A stretch of DNA of 64,000 nt from Amycolatopsis sp. cg9 (GTDB lineage Bacteria; Actinomycetota; Actinomycetes; Mycobacteriales; Pseudonocardiaceae): contig NZ_CP166850.1 in the NCBI RefSeq assembly GCF_041346945.1, positions 8,106,501 to 8,170,500 of the forward strand. The letters are read 5' to 3'. Under the pieces are notes generated by a model that did no database searches, had not been told where the DNA came from, and worked only from the letters and a program-made list of their open reading frames with translations. Numbering within the stretch: position 1 is the stretch's first letter; every line of letters starts with the position of its first letter. The translations under genes and the position numbers were made by a program. Shown piece after piece: positions 16,670-25,329 of the stretch.

Positions 16670-19600
16670 ATGCTGCCCTCCAAGCTTTGGCGCGCGACCA
16701 CCACCACGCTCGCCGCGATCCTGGCCCTTTCGGCGGCCGCGGTCCCGCCGGCCGGCGCCGCCCCACCCGTCGACCTCGCCGGAGCGCATTGGATCTGGTA
16801 CCCCGAAGGCGACGCCCGCGTCGCCGCGCCCGCCGCCACCCGGTACTTCCGCACGACCTTCACCGTCCCCGCCGGCGCGATCTCCGACGCCCGGTTCGCG
16901 GTCACCGGCGACGACACCGCCGACGTCTGGCTCAACGGCACCCCGCTGGCTTCCACCGCCCGCACCGCGGACTCCTGGCGGACGGCGCTCGCGGTGGACC
17001 TGAAACCGGCGCTCAAGCCCGGCGTCAACACCCTCGCCGTCGCCGCCCGCAACGCCGGCGGACCGGCGGGCCTGCTCGGCAGGCTGCGGGTCACCACCGG
17101 CTCGGGCACCACCGACGTGACCACCGGCAGCGCCTGGAAGAGCGCGGCCACCGCGGCGGAAGGCTGGGAGCAGCCCGGGTTCGCCGACGGCGGCTGGGCC
17201 GCGGCCCAGGACCTCGGCGCCTACGGCACCGCGCCGTGGGGCACCGGCGTCCGCACGCCGAACGCGGCGGACCCGACCCCGCTCTCGGTCGCGACCGCCA
17301 CCGTCGGGCAGCGGGTGAACCCCCTCGGTGTCGACCCGGCGCAGCCGCGGTTCGGCTGGAAGCTGGGCTCGTCCGCACCGCAGCAGCGGCAGTCCGCCTA
17401 CCAGATCGTGGTGTCCAGCGGCGGGACGGACGTCTGGGACAGCGGCCGCGTCGCTTCGGCGCAGCAGGCCGACGTCGCTTACGGCGGCCCGGCGCTCGCC
17501 TCGCTCACCGCCTACACCTGGCGCGTGCGCGTCTGGGACGGCCAGGGCCGGCAGAGCGGCTGGAGCGCGGTTCAGCGCTTCGAAACCGCGTTGCGCGCGC
17601 CCTCGGCCGAATGGACCGGGGCGTTCCTCGGCCGCGCCACCGCGGGCCCGGGCCTGACCGGCGCGAGCTGGATCTGGTACCCCGAAGGCGATCCGCTCGG
17701 CGGCGTGCCCCCGGCCACCCGGTACTTCCGCAAGACAGTGGACCTCGCGGCGGCGCCGGGGAAGGCGACGCTGGTCGTCACCGGCGACGACACCGCGACC
17801 GTGTGGGTCAACGGCACGAAGGTCAGCGATTCCCCGCGGGTCACCGACTCGTGGAAGACGGCGGCCGTCGTCGACGTCGGCGGCCTCCTCACGGCGGGGT
17901 CCAACACGATCGCGATCAGCGCCGAGAACACCACGCAGAGCCCGGCCGGGCTGATCGCCGAGCTGACCGTCCCCGGTGGACCGGCCGTGGTCACCGACGG
18001 TTCGTGGAAGGCGAGCCAGACCGGCCCGGACGGCTGGCAGCAGCGCGGTTTCGACGACAGCGCCTGGACCGCGGCCCGCGCGCTGGCCGCGTACGGCACC
18101 GGCCCGTGGGGTGCCAACGTCGCCGTGTCCGCGCCCTCTCCCCTGCTGCGCAAGAGCTTCACCGTGAGCAAGCCGGTCGCGAGCGCGCGGCTGCTCACCA
18201 CCGCGCTCGGGCTGCAGGAGACCCACCTCAACGGCGCCAAGGTCGGCGCCGAGGTCCTCGCCCCCGGCTGGACCGACTACGCGAAACGCGTCCAGTACCG
18301 CGTTTCCGACGTCACCGGGCAGATCCGCCAGGGCGAGAACGCACTCGGCGCGATGCTCGGCAACGGCTGGTACTCCGGCAGCGTCGGCATCGCCGGCAGC
18401 CAGAAGTACGGCACCGAACCGTGGTATTCGGCGCAGCTGAAGCTGACCTTCACCGACGGGACCAGTACGACGATCGCGTCCGACGGCACCTGGAAGACCG
18501 CCGACGGCCCGATCCGCGCCGACGACCTCTACCAGGGCGAGACCTACGACGCCCGGCTCGCGCCGGCGGGCTGGGACCGGCCCGGGTTCGACGACCGCGG
18601 CTGGGCGGCCCCCCGCGTGCGCTCCGGCGCGAAGCCGAACCTGGTGTCCCAAGTGGACAACGGGGTCACGGTGCAGCAGGAGTTCAAGCCGGTCGCCTGG
18701 ACCCAGCCGAAGCCCGGCGTGTGGGTGGCCGACCTCGGCCAGAACTTCAGCGGCTGGAACCGGCTTTCGGTGACCGGGCCGGCGGGTACCACGGTGACCG
18801 TGCGGCACGCCGAAGTGCTCAACCCGGACGGCACGATCTACACGACGAACCTCCGCGCGGCGCAGGCGACCGACCGGTTCACGTTGGCGGGCACCGGGAG
18901 CGCGGAGACGTACGAACCGCGGTTCACCGTGCACGGCTACCGGTACGTCGAGCTGACCGGCCTGCCCGCGGCCCCGACGGCGTCGACGCTGACCGGGCGG
19001 GCGATGTGGACGTCCGGCGCGCAGACCGGCACCTTCACGACGTCGAACGCGCTCGTGAACCAGCTGCAGCACAACATCCTCTGGGGCGAGCGCTCGAACA
19101 TGCTGTCCGTCCCGAGCGACTGCCCCCAGCGCGACGAGCGGCTCGGCTGGACCGGGGACATCGGGATCTTCGCCGGCACGTCGACGTTCAACCTCGACGT
19201 CGCGAACTTCCTCGGCAAGTTCAGCGACGACCTGGTCGACGCCCAGCACGACGACGGGTCGTTCACCGACGTGGCGCCGGGCGTGCTGAGCGGCTCGGGC
19301 ACGGCGGGCTGGGGTGACGCGGGCGTCATCGTGCCCTACACCTTGTGGCAGCGGTACGGCGACACCGGCGTGATCGACGAGCACTTCGCCGCGATGGTCA
19401 AGTGGGTCGAGTACCTGCGCTCGACGTCCGGTGCGGACCTGATCCGCGACCACCAGACGTACGGGGACTGGCTCAACGTCGACGACAACACCGCGCAGGA
19501 CCTGATTTCGACGGCGTTCTTCGCGTGGTCGTCCCGGCTGGTGTCACGGATGGCCGCGGCGACCGGGCGGACCGCGGAAGCGACGAAGTACGGAACGCTC

Positions 19601-20326
19601 GCCGACCAGATCGGCGCGGCGTTCACGAACCGGTTCTCGCAGGCGGACGGCACGGTGGGCGCCGGTTCCCAAGCCGGTTACGTCCTGGCGCTGGCGTTCG
19701 GGCTGCTCCCGGCGTCCCGCGTCCAGCCGGCGGCGGACAAGCTGGCCGCCCGCGTGGCGGCCGCGGGCGGCCACCTCAGCGTCGGCTTCCTCGGCGTGGA
19801 GAACCTGCTGCCGGTGCTGGCCGCGCACGGCCACGCGGACGTCGCGTACCAGGTGCTGCTGCAGCCGGGCTTCCCCGGCTGGGGCTACATGATCGGGCAC
19901 GGCGCGACGACGATCTGGGAGCGCTGGGACGGTATCAAGCCCGACGGCACGTTCAACGACCCGGGCATGAACTCGTTCAACCACTACGGCCTCGGCTCGG
20001 TGGGCGACTTCCTGTACCGCTCGGTCGGCGGGCTCGGCCCGGCGACGCCGGGTTATGCGTCGCTGCTGGTGGCACCGCGCCCGGGCGGCGGGCTGACGTC
20101 GGCGAAGTCGGCGTACGAGACCCCGTACGGCGGCGCGGTCAGCGACTGGTCGGTGTCGGCGGGGAAGCTGACACTGCGGGTGACGGTCCCGCCCGGTTCG
20201 TCGGCGACGGTGCAGGTACCGACGTCGAACCCCGCCGCGGTGACGGCACCGGCGGAGGCCGTCCCGTCGTCGGCGGGGACGTACTTCGTGCCGGCGGGTT
20301 CGTACGTGTTCACCGCTCCCGCGTAG
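16670..20326 (+). CDS. Secreted GH78 alpha-L-rhamnosidase
   Basis: A 1218-aa extracellular inverting enzyme that removes rhamnose from plant glycosides, pectin or microbial polysaccharides. The signal peptide spans residues 1-30. Two similar beta-sandwich units (about 35-175 and 330-470) share HWIWYPEG/SWIWYPEG, RYFRTTF/RYFRKTV and TGDDTADVWLNG/TGDDTATVWVNG, which suggests internal duplication. A Fn3-like domain (about 200-305) lies between them. The (alpha/alpha)6 barrel holds the catalytic region VPSDCPQRDERLGWTGDIGIF (quoted to 20 residues: VPSDCPQRDERLGWTGDIGI) with the acidic residues, then GDWLN and TTIWERWDG. A C-terminal beta domain ends FVPAGSYVFTAPA. GGGAG precedes the ATG. Confidence 0.95.
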   Translation: MLPSKLWRATTTTLAAILALSAAAVPPAGAAPPVDLAGAHWIWYPEGDARVAAPAATRYFRTTFTVPAGAISDARFAVTGDDTADVWLNGTPLASTARTADSWRTALAVDLKPALKPGVNTLAVAARNAGGPAGLLGRLRVTTGSGTTDVTTGSAWKSAATAAEGWEQPGFADGGWAAAQDLGAYGTAPWGTGVRTPNAADPTPLSVATATVGQRVNPLGVDPAQPRFGWKLGSSAPQQRQSAYQIVVSSGGTDVWDSGRVASAQQADVAYGGPALASLTAYTWRVRVWDGQGRQSGWSAVQRFETALRAPSAEWTGAFLGRATAGPGLTGASWIWYPEGDPLGGVPPATRYFRKTVDLAAAPGKATLVVTGDDTATVWVNGTKVSDSPRVTDSWKTAAVVDVGGLLTAGSNTIAISAENTTQSPAGLIAELTVPGGPAVVTDGSWKASQTGPDGWQQRGFDDSAWTAARALAAYGTGPWGANVAVSAPSPLLRKSFTVSKPVASARLLTTALGLQETHLNGAKVGAEVLAPGWTDYAKRVQYRVSDVTGQIRQGENALGAMLGNGWYSGSVGIAGSQKYGTEPWYSAQLKLTFTDGTSTTIASDGTWKTADGPIRADDLYQGETYDARLAPAGWDRPGFDDRGWAAPRVRSGAKPNLVSQVDNGVTVQQEFKPVAWTQPKPGVWVADLGQNFSGWNRLSVTGPAGTTVTVRHAEVLNPDGTIYTTNLRAAQATDRFTLAGTGSAETYEPRFTVHGYRYVELTGLPAAPTASTLTGRAMWTSGAQTGTFTTSNALVNQLQHNILWGERSNMLSVPSDCPQRDERLGWTGDIGIFAGTSTFNLDVANFLGKFSDDLVDAQHDDGSFTDVAPGVLSGSGTAGWGDAGVIVPYTLWQRYGDTGVIDEHFAAMVKWVEYLRSTSGADLIRDHQTYGDWLNVDDNTAQDLISTAFFAWSSRLVSRMAAATGRTAEATKYGTLADQIGAAFTNRFSQADGTVGAGSQAGYVLALAFGLLPASRVQPAADKLAARVAAAGGHLSVGFLGVENLLPVLAAHGHADVAYQVLLQPGFPGWGYMIGHGATTIWERWDGIKPDGTFNDPGMNSFNHYGLGSVGDFLYRSVGGLGPATPGYASLLVAPRPGGGLTSAKSAYETPYGGAVSDWSVSAGKLTLRVTVPPGSSATVQVPTSNPAAVTAPAEAVPSSAGTYFVPAGSYVFTAPA

Positions 20327-20331
20327 GGAGT

Positions 20332-20369
20332 CGGCCGGTGCCGCCGCCTTCGCGGGGCGGCACCGGCCG
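20332..20369 (+). terminator. Terminator after the rhamnosidase
   Basis: A 14-bp perfect GC-rich stem (CGGCCGGTGCCGCC at 20332-20345 with its complement at 20356-20369) encloses a 10-nt loop, 5 nt after the GH78 stop. No U-run follows. Confidence 0.75.
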
Positions 20370-20608
20370 CACGGTGAACTCCAGGTGGAAGGTGTCGAGG
20401 GTGGCCGGGATGGGGCGGTCCGGGGCCAGCGGCCGCCCGCCTCAGCAGTTTCGCCGCTGGGCGGTCGACCTACAGCTTGTCCGCCACGGCCAGGACCGGC
20501 GGGCGGCGCTTGACCACCCCCACCGACCGGCGTGGGCAGGACCACTCCGACGGCGACCCGGACCGTCTCGGCGCCCGGCTACTCGAGCCGGCCGCCGCGG
20601 AAACGCCG
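20370..20608. other. Gene-free stretch, nothing recognised
   Basis: These 239 bp between the rhamnosidase terminator and the zinc-finger gene contain no supported ORF. Minus-strand reading shows short proline- and glycine-rich frames with coding-like composition, possibly decayed sequence, but nothing identifiable. Confidence 0.4.
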
Positions 20609-20953
20609 TCAGCCGCGCAGCGCGACGTTCAGCACGTCCCCGGCGTGGTCGAGGCAGTCCGCGCAGATCACCGCGTCCCGCGCGGCGCAGTCCACCCGCA
20701 GCAGCGGGCGCCGCAGGCCGAGGAACGTCCGGCGTTCGCGGCGGCCGCAGAAGTCGCAGACCGCGGCCAGCGGCGACGTCACCGCCGCCAGCACGTCCCC
20801 CGCCGGGGTCTCGCGGTCCGCGCCGTCGCGGATCACCCGCAGCCCAGCCCGCACGCAGTCCAGGCAGATCGGCCCGGCCCGGCCGGGCACCCGCAGGTCG
20901 CGGACCCGGCCGCAGAACCGGCACGGCCGGCCGGCCCCGTTGCTCGCCGTCAC
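20609..20953 (-). CDS. Double ClpX-type zinc-finger protein
   Basis: A 114-aa protein with two C4 zinc fingers: CRFCGRVRD...CLDC (about residues 11-33) and CDFCGRRERR...CADC (about 66-99). The first matches the zf-C4_ClpX pattern (CxFCG..x(n)..ICxxC). No catalytic domain, signal peptide or membrane segment is seen. It probably binds protein or nucleic acid; unlike the protein at 3826 it lacks an HTH. ATG start at 20953, with GAGGAGG 7 nt upstream (GGTGAGGAGGCGGCGTG ATG). Confidence 0.75.
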   Translation of the reverse strand: MTASNGAGRPCRFCGRVRDLRVPGRAGPICLDCVRAGLRVIRDGADRETPAGDVLAAVTSPLAAVCDFCGRRERRTFLGLRRPLLRVDCAARDAVICADCLDHAGDVLNVALRG

Positions 20954-21134
20954 GCCGCCTCCTCACCGGTTTCGCCGCGCGCACACCGGGAACCCCGGGC
21001 GCGGCGCACCCTGACGGCCCACGCTACTCCCGCGCGGCCGATCCGGGGCGCCGGCGGACCCGGCTCACGCTCGGCCGGGTCCCGGCACGGACCTCCCGCC
21101 CGGGTGGCACGGCACGAGCGGGCAGGAGGAACCC

Positions 21135-22394
21135 TTGTCGTCGTTGACGGTGCTGTTCGGCGTGGCCGGCCTGCTGGCCCTCGCCGCGGCGATCGTCCCG
21201 AAACTCGTCGCCGACCGGCCGTTTTCGGTGCCGCTGGTGATGCTGATCGCCGGGATCGTCCTGGGCCTGCTACCGCTGCCCGCGCCCTACGGCAACGGCT
21301 GGAGCGACCCCGCCGCCCACCTGCACGGCGTCGAATCCTTCACCCAGCTCGGCATTCTCGTCGCGCTCGCCGGGGCGGGCCTGTCCGTCGACCGGACGTT
21401 CGGGCTGAAGCGCTGGGGCTCGACGTGGCGGCTGCTGGCGCTGACCATGCCGTTGTCGATCCTGGCGATCGCCGCGCTCGGGTACTGGTGGCTCGCGCTC
21501 GCCCCCGGCGTGGCGCTGCTGCTGGCCGCGGCGCTGGCGCCGACCGACCCGGTGCTGGCCGGCGACGTCGGCGTGCCGCACCCCGACGTCGAGCCGGACC
21601 TGGCCAGGAACAACGAAATCCGGTTCACGCTGACCACGGAAGCCGGGCTCAACGACGGCCTGACCATGCCGTTCGTCCTGCTCGGCCTGGCCGTGGCGGG
21701 AAGCAAGCCGGACCTCGGCCTCTCCTGGGTGCTGGTGGACCTCCTGCTGCCCGTCGCGATCGGCGTGCTGGTCGGCCTGCTCGCCGGCCGCGGCCTCGGC
21801 TGGGCGATCTTCCACACCGCGTCGGACCGGCTGCGGCTGGCCGAGTACGGCGACGGCCTGGTCCTGCTGGCGCTCGCCTTCCTGCCGTACGCGCTGGCGG
21901 AACTGGTCCACGGCAACGGGTTCGCCGCCGTGTTCGTCGCGGCGGTGGTCGTCCGCAAGCTGGAGCGGGAGCACGACTACCACGGCGTCCTGCACGCCTT
22001 CGGCCACCAGCTGGAGCGGTTGTTCGTACCGCTCGCCCTGCTGGGGCTCGGGCTCGCCATCGGCGACGGGCTGCTGCGCGGCCTGCGGGTGCTCGAAGTG
22101 GTGCTCGCCGTCGTCGCGGTCCTGGTCGTGCGGCCCGTGCTCGGCTGGCTCTCGCTGCTCGGCAGCTCCGCCGGACGCCCGGCCACCGCGGCGATCGCGT
22201 TCTTCGGCGTCCGCGGCATCGGCACGCTCTACTACCTCGCCTACGCGCTCAACCGGCTCCCGGTGCCGCAGCAGGACGTGCTCTGGCGGGTGGGCGCGCT
22301 CGCCGTCGCGGTGTCGGTGCTGGTGCACGGCGTCCTCGCGGAGCCGGCGATCCAGCGGATCGAACGGATGGGCGGCCACCTGCCGTCGACCTGA
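21135..22394 (+). CDS. CPA1-type sodium/proton antiporter
   Basis: A 419-aa inner-membrane antiporter with about 12 hydrophobic segments. The TTG start is supported by AGGAGGA 6 nt upstream. Family motifs visible: LAPTDPVLAGDVG (about 134-146), EIRFTLTTEAGLNDGLTMPFV with the ND pair expected in the ion-binding core (about 160-180), and FFGVRGIGTLYY near the C-terminus. It should exchange Na+ or K+ for protons in pH or salt homeostasis. The CsbD stress gene follows after about 95 nt, consistent with a stress context. Confidence 0.92.
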   Translation: MSSLTVLFGVAGLLALAAAIVPKLVADRPFSVPLVMLIAGIVLGLLPLPAPYGNGWSDPAAHLHGVESFTQLGILVALAGAGLSVDRTFGLKRWGSTWRLLALTMPLSILAIAALGYWWLALAPGVALLLAAALAPTDPVLAGDVGVPHPDVEPDLARNNEIRFTLTTEAGLNDGLTMPFVLLGLAVAGSKPDLGLSWVLVDLLLPVAIGVLVGLLAGRGLGWAIFHTASDRLRLAEYGDGLVLLALAFLPYALAELVHGNGFAAVFVAAVVVRKLEREHDYHGVLHAFGHQLERLFVPLALLGLGLAIGDGLLRGLRVLEVVLAVVAVLVVRPVLGWLSLLGSSAGRPATAAIAFFGVRGIGTLYYLAYALNRLPVPQQDVLWRVGALAVAVSVLVHGVLAEPAIQRIERMGGHLPST

Positions 22395-22395
22395 T

Positions 22396-22420
22396 GTGTA
22401 GACCCGCGATGGCCGGGTAA
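22396..22420 (+). promoter_or_regulatory. Stress sigma factor (SigB/SigF-type) promoter candidate for csbD gene
   Basis: GTGT (22396-22399) and GGGTAA (22415-22420) with a 15-nt spacer resemble the GTTT-N13-16-GGGTAT promoters read by actinobacterial SigB-type factors, 69 nt upstream of the CsbD start. Confidence 0.5.
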
Positions 22421-22488
22421 CCGCGTGTCAAGGCCCTCTTGGCGACTGGCCGATCCGGAAATGTCGCCGCGATGGAAGGTGCACCCCG

Positions 22489-22671
22489 ATGAACGACAAG
22501 ATCGAGAACAAGGGCGAAGAGCTCAAGGGCCGGGCCAAGGAAGCCGTCGGCGACGCCACGGGCAACGAGCAGTGGCAGGCCGAGGGCAAGTCCGACCAGG
22601 CCAAGGGCTCGCTCAAGCAGGCAGGCGAGAAGATCAAGGACGCCGTCAAGGGCGTCAAGGACAAGAACTGA
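22489..22671 (+). CDS. CsbD-family stress protein
   Basis: A 60-aa, highly charged protein (MNDKIENKGEELKGRAKEAV...) with the CsbD family pattern KG...K...G..T.....Q.EGK.DQ.KG..KQ...K.KD. Family members are abundant, general-stress (SigB) induced and of unknown mechanism; some associate with membranes. The window shows a SigB-like promoter before it and a strong terminator 12 nt after it, so it is expressed alone. Confidence 0.95.
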   Translation: MNDKIENKGEELKGRAKEAVGDATGNEQWQAEGKSDQAKGSLKQAGEKIKDAVKGVKDKN

Positions 22672-22682
22672 CCCGTACTTCC

Positions 22683-22723
22683 GCTGCCGCACCCCGGTCT
22701 CCCCGGGGTGCGGCAGCCTTTTC
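22683..22723 (+). terminator. Strong terminator after csbD gene
   Basis: A 15-bp perfect stem (GCTGCCGCACCCCGG at 22683-22697, complement at 22703-22717) with a 5-nt loop is followed by CTTTTC, the clearest Rho-independent terminator in the window. Confidence 0.9.
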
Positions 22724-22738
22724 GCGCTGGGGCAACGC

Positions 22739-23611
22739 ATGTACGACGGCTTCACGCTCGACCACGTCGACGTCGGCGACGTGACCCTGCGGGTGCGCCA
22801 CGGCGGTTCGGGCCCGCCGGTCCTGCTGCTGCACGGCCACCCGCGCACGCACACGACGTGGCACCGCGTCGCCCCGCGGCTCGCGGAGCGGTTCACGGTG
22901 GTGTGCCCGGACACCCGCGGGTACGGCGCGTCGACGAAACCGCCGACCGATGCCGAGCACACCCCCTACAGCAAACGCGTCATGGCCGCCGACTGCGTCG
23001 CCTTGCTGGCGCACTTCGGGCATTCCCGGTTCTTCGTGGCGGGTCACGACCGCGGCGCGTACGTGGCGACGCGGCTGGCGCTCGACCACCCGGCCGTGGT
23101 CCGCGGCGCGGCGATCCTGGACGCCGTCCCGATCGGTGAGGCCCTCGCCCGCTGCGACGCGCGGTTCGCGCGCGAGTGGTTCCACTGGTTCTTCTTCGCC
23201 CAGCCGGAAAAGCCCGAACGGGTGATCACCGCCGACCCCGACGCCTGGTACAACGTCGGCACCAAGAACACGCCGGAACGCCTCGGCGAGGCGAACTTCG
23301 CCGACTTCCGCCGCGCGATCCACGACCCGGCGACGGTCACCGCAATGCTCGAGGACTACCGCGCGGGCCTGGGCGTCGACCGCGCCCACGACGACGCGGA
23401 CCAGGCCGCCGGGCGGCGGATCACCTGCCCCGCCATGGTGCTGTGGTCGAGCGACGACGACCTGGAAGACCTCTACGGCGACGTCCTGGCCGTCTGGCGG
23501 CCGTGGACGACCGATCTGCGCGGGCACGCGATCAAGTCGGGGCACCACATGGCCGAGGACAACCCCGAAGCGCTGGCCACCGCGCTCGGCGAGTTCTTCG
23601 GCGGGGTCTAG
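22739..23611 (+). CDS. Alpha/beta hydrolase with Asp nucleophile, haloacetate-dehalogenase-like
   Basis: A 290-aa cytoplasmic enzyme. Oxyanion motif HGHPRTH (32-38), nucleophile elbow AGHDRGAY with Asp104, second acid Asp128 in ILDAVP, and His269/270 in KSGHHMAE. An Asp nucleophile and the HW pair (EWFHWFFFAQPEKPER) are features of haloacetate dehalogenases and epoxide hydrolases. In fluoroacetate dehalogenases the Asp is followed by R-G-G-R; here the second Arg is Tyr108, so the substrate is unlikely to be fluoroacetate itself. The ATG starts 16 nt after the csbD terminator, with no clear ribosome site. Confidence 0.88.
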   Translation: MYDGFTLDHVDVGDVTLRVRHGGSGPPVLLLHGHPRTHTTWHRVAPRLAERFTVVCPDTRGYGASTKPPTDAEHTPYSKRVMAADCVALLAHFGHSRFFVAGHDRGAYVATRLALDHPAVVRGAAILDAVPIGEALARCDARFAREWFHWFFFAQPEKPERVITADPDAWYNVGTKNTPERLGEANFADFRRAIHDPATVTAMLEDYRAGLGVDRAHDDADQAAGRRITCPAMVLWSSDDDLEDLYGDVLAVWRPWTTDLRGHAIKSGHHMAEDNPEALATALGEFFGGV

Positions 23612-25329
23612 CGCACCCGGCGGGTCCCGTCGCCGAGGGGTTCCGTGCGGCCCGCCGCGTCGAGGCGTTCCAGCAGGGGGATCATCACGCGCCGGGTGCT
23701 GTCGAGGGCTTTGCGCGCCTCGGAAACCGTGAACGGGCCCGGCAGCCGGCGCAGCTCGGCCACCGCGCGGTCCGCCGCGTCCGGGCCGAGCACGACCCCT
23801 TCGGCGAGCGCGGTCAGCCGGCCGAGGCGCGCGGCCGCGGCCAGTTCCCGCCGGCCGAGGCCCAGTGCCCGCAGTTCGTCCGCCTCCGGCGCGCGGAACG
23901 GGTGCTCCGCGAGCCGCTTCGCCACCGTCTCGAGCGCCTGCTCCACGGCCGCGGCGAGACCGGCGCCGGGCCGGCGGACGAGCCCGCCCGCCACCTCGAA
24001 CCCGGTGCCCCGCAACACCGGGACGACCAGCTCCGGCGCGGGCAGGCCGAGTCGCTGCCGCAGCGCCTCCACCGGCACGCCCGCCGCGGTCCGGTCCCAG
24101 CCGCCCACGATCCCGGCCGCTTCCGCGCGCAGGGCGGCGAGCCGCTCCTCGTCCGCGCACCAGCCGCCCAGGCGCGCCCCCGTCTCGGACAGGCCCATCG
24201 CGGCGAAGTCGGCCGCGCGGACGAAACCGTGGCGGCGCAGGTAGGTCCGGGCGAGGTCGGGGTCGGTCAGCTCACGGCCGCGGTCCCGGGCCGCCCCGCG
24301 GCGGGACAACGGGGGCGGGCGGACGTCCAGGACGTCGAACCCGGCGGCGATCCGGTGCTCCCCCGGGTCGCGCACCAGGCCCCGGTCCCCGACGCGCAGC
24401 GGCAGCGCGGTGCTCGTCGTGAGCCGCGCGGTGTCCGTCCCCAGTGGACGGACGCGCACCGGCAGCGCCGCCGTGCCCAGGTGCAGCACGAGGTTCCGGT
24501 GCAGGTCGGCGGCGGCCGCGCCGCGCAGCCGGACGTCGAACTCGGCCGTGGTGCGCCACCGATCGGGCGTGAGCAGGACGTCGCCCCGGCCGGCGCCGGC
24601 CCGCGCGGTGCCCCGGAGGTTCACCGCCACCCTGGCCACGGCGCCGACCCGGTCGTGGGGCTCGCCGAGCGCCTGCAGGCCGCGGACCTTCACCGGTGCC
24701 GTGCCCAGCCGCAGCTCGTCGCCGACCGCGATCGTCCCGGCGGCCAGGGTGCCGGTGACCACCGTGCCGGCGCCGGACACGGTGAAGGCGCGGTCGATCC
24801 ACAACCGGACGTCGGCGTCCCGGTCGGGCGCGGGCAGGCCGCCGGTCAGCACGGTGATCGACGTGCGCAGCTCGTCGAGGCCGTCGCCGGTCCGGCCGCT
24901 GACGGCCACGCTCGGCACGGTGCCCAGCGACGTCCGCGCGATCTCGCCGAGGGCCGCCCGGGTGGCCGCGGCCGGGTCGGCCCGGTCGGCCTTGGTGACG
25001 ACCAGCAGGCCCCGGCCGACGCCGAATGCGTCCAGCGCGGCGAGGTGCTCGGCCGACTGCGGCATCCAGCCCTCGTCCGCGGCGACGACGAACAGCACGG
25101 CGGGCGCGGGGCCGGCCCCGGCGAGCATGTTGGGGACGAACCGCTCGTGACCCGGCACGTCGACGAACGCGACGTCCTCGCCGCCGATCCGCGTCCACGC
25201 GAACCCGAGGTCGATGGTGAGGCCCCGGCGGCGCTCCTCGGCCCACCGGTCCGGCTCCATCCCGGTCAGCCGCCGGACCAGCGTGGACTTCCCGTGGTCG
25301 ACGTGGCCGGCGGTGACGATCACCCGCAT
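23608..25329 (-). CDS. selB: Selenocysteine-specific elongation factor SelB
   Basis: A 573-aa GTPase that delivers Sec-tRNA to UGA codons marked by a SECIS element. G1 GHVDHGKST (8-16), G3 DVPGHERF (about 58-65), and G4 TKAD (about 113-116). The N-terminal EF-Tu-like domains are followed by winged-helix repeats in the C-terminal half (about 330-573) that bind the SECIS RNA. Its ATG overlaps the 3' end of selA by 10 nt, so the two are co-translated. It converges with the alpha/beta hydrolase gene, overlapping by 4 nt. Confidence 0.96.
   Translation of the reverse strand: MRVIVTAGHVDHGKSTLVRRLTGMEPDRWAEERRRGLTIDLGFAWTRIGGEDVAFVDVPGHERFVPNMLAGAGPAPAVLFVVAADEGWMPQSAEHLAALDAFGVGRGLLVVTKADRADPAAATRAALGEIARTSLGTVPSVAVSGRTGDGLDELRTSITVLTGGLPAPDRDADVRLWIDRAFTVSGAGTVVTGTLAAGTIAVGDELRLGTAPVKVRGLQALGEPHDRVGAVARVAVNLRGTARAGAGRGDVLLTPDRWRTTAEFDVRLRGAAAADLHRNLVLHLGTAALPVRVRPLGTDTARLTTSTALPLRVGDRGLVRDPGEHRIAAGFDVLDVRPPPLSRRGAARDRGRELTDPDLARTYLRRHGFVRAADFAAMGLSETGARLGGWCADEERLAALRAEAAGIVGGWDRTAAGVPVEALRQRLGLPAPELVVPVLRGTGFEVAGGLVRRPGAGLAAAVEQALETVAKRLAEHPFRAPEADELRALGLGRRELAAAARLGRLTALAEGVVLGPDAADRAVAELRRLPGPFTVSEARKALDSTRRVMIPLLERLDAAGRTEPLGDGTRRVR

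Noticed and set aside
20370..20608. Decayed gene before the zinc-finger protein
   Set aside because: Short coding-like frames exist on the minus strand but need frameshifts and show no recognisable domain.
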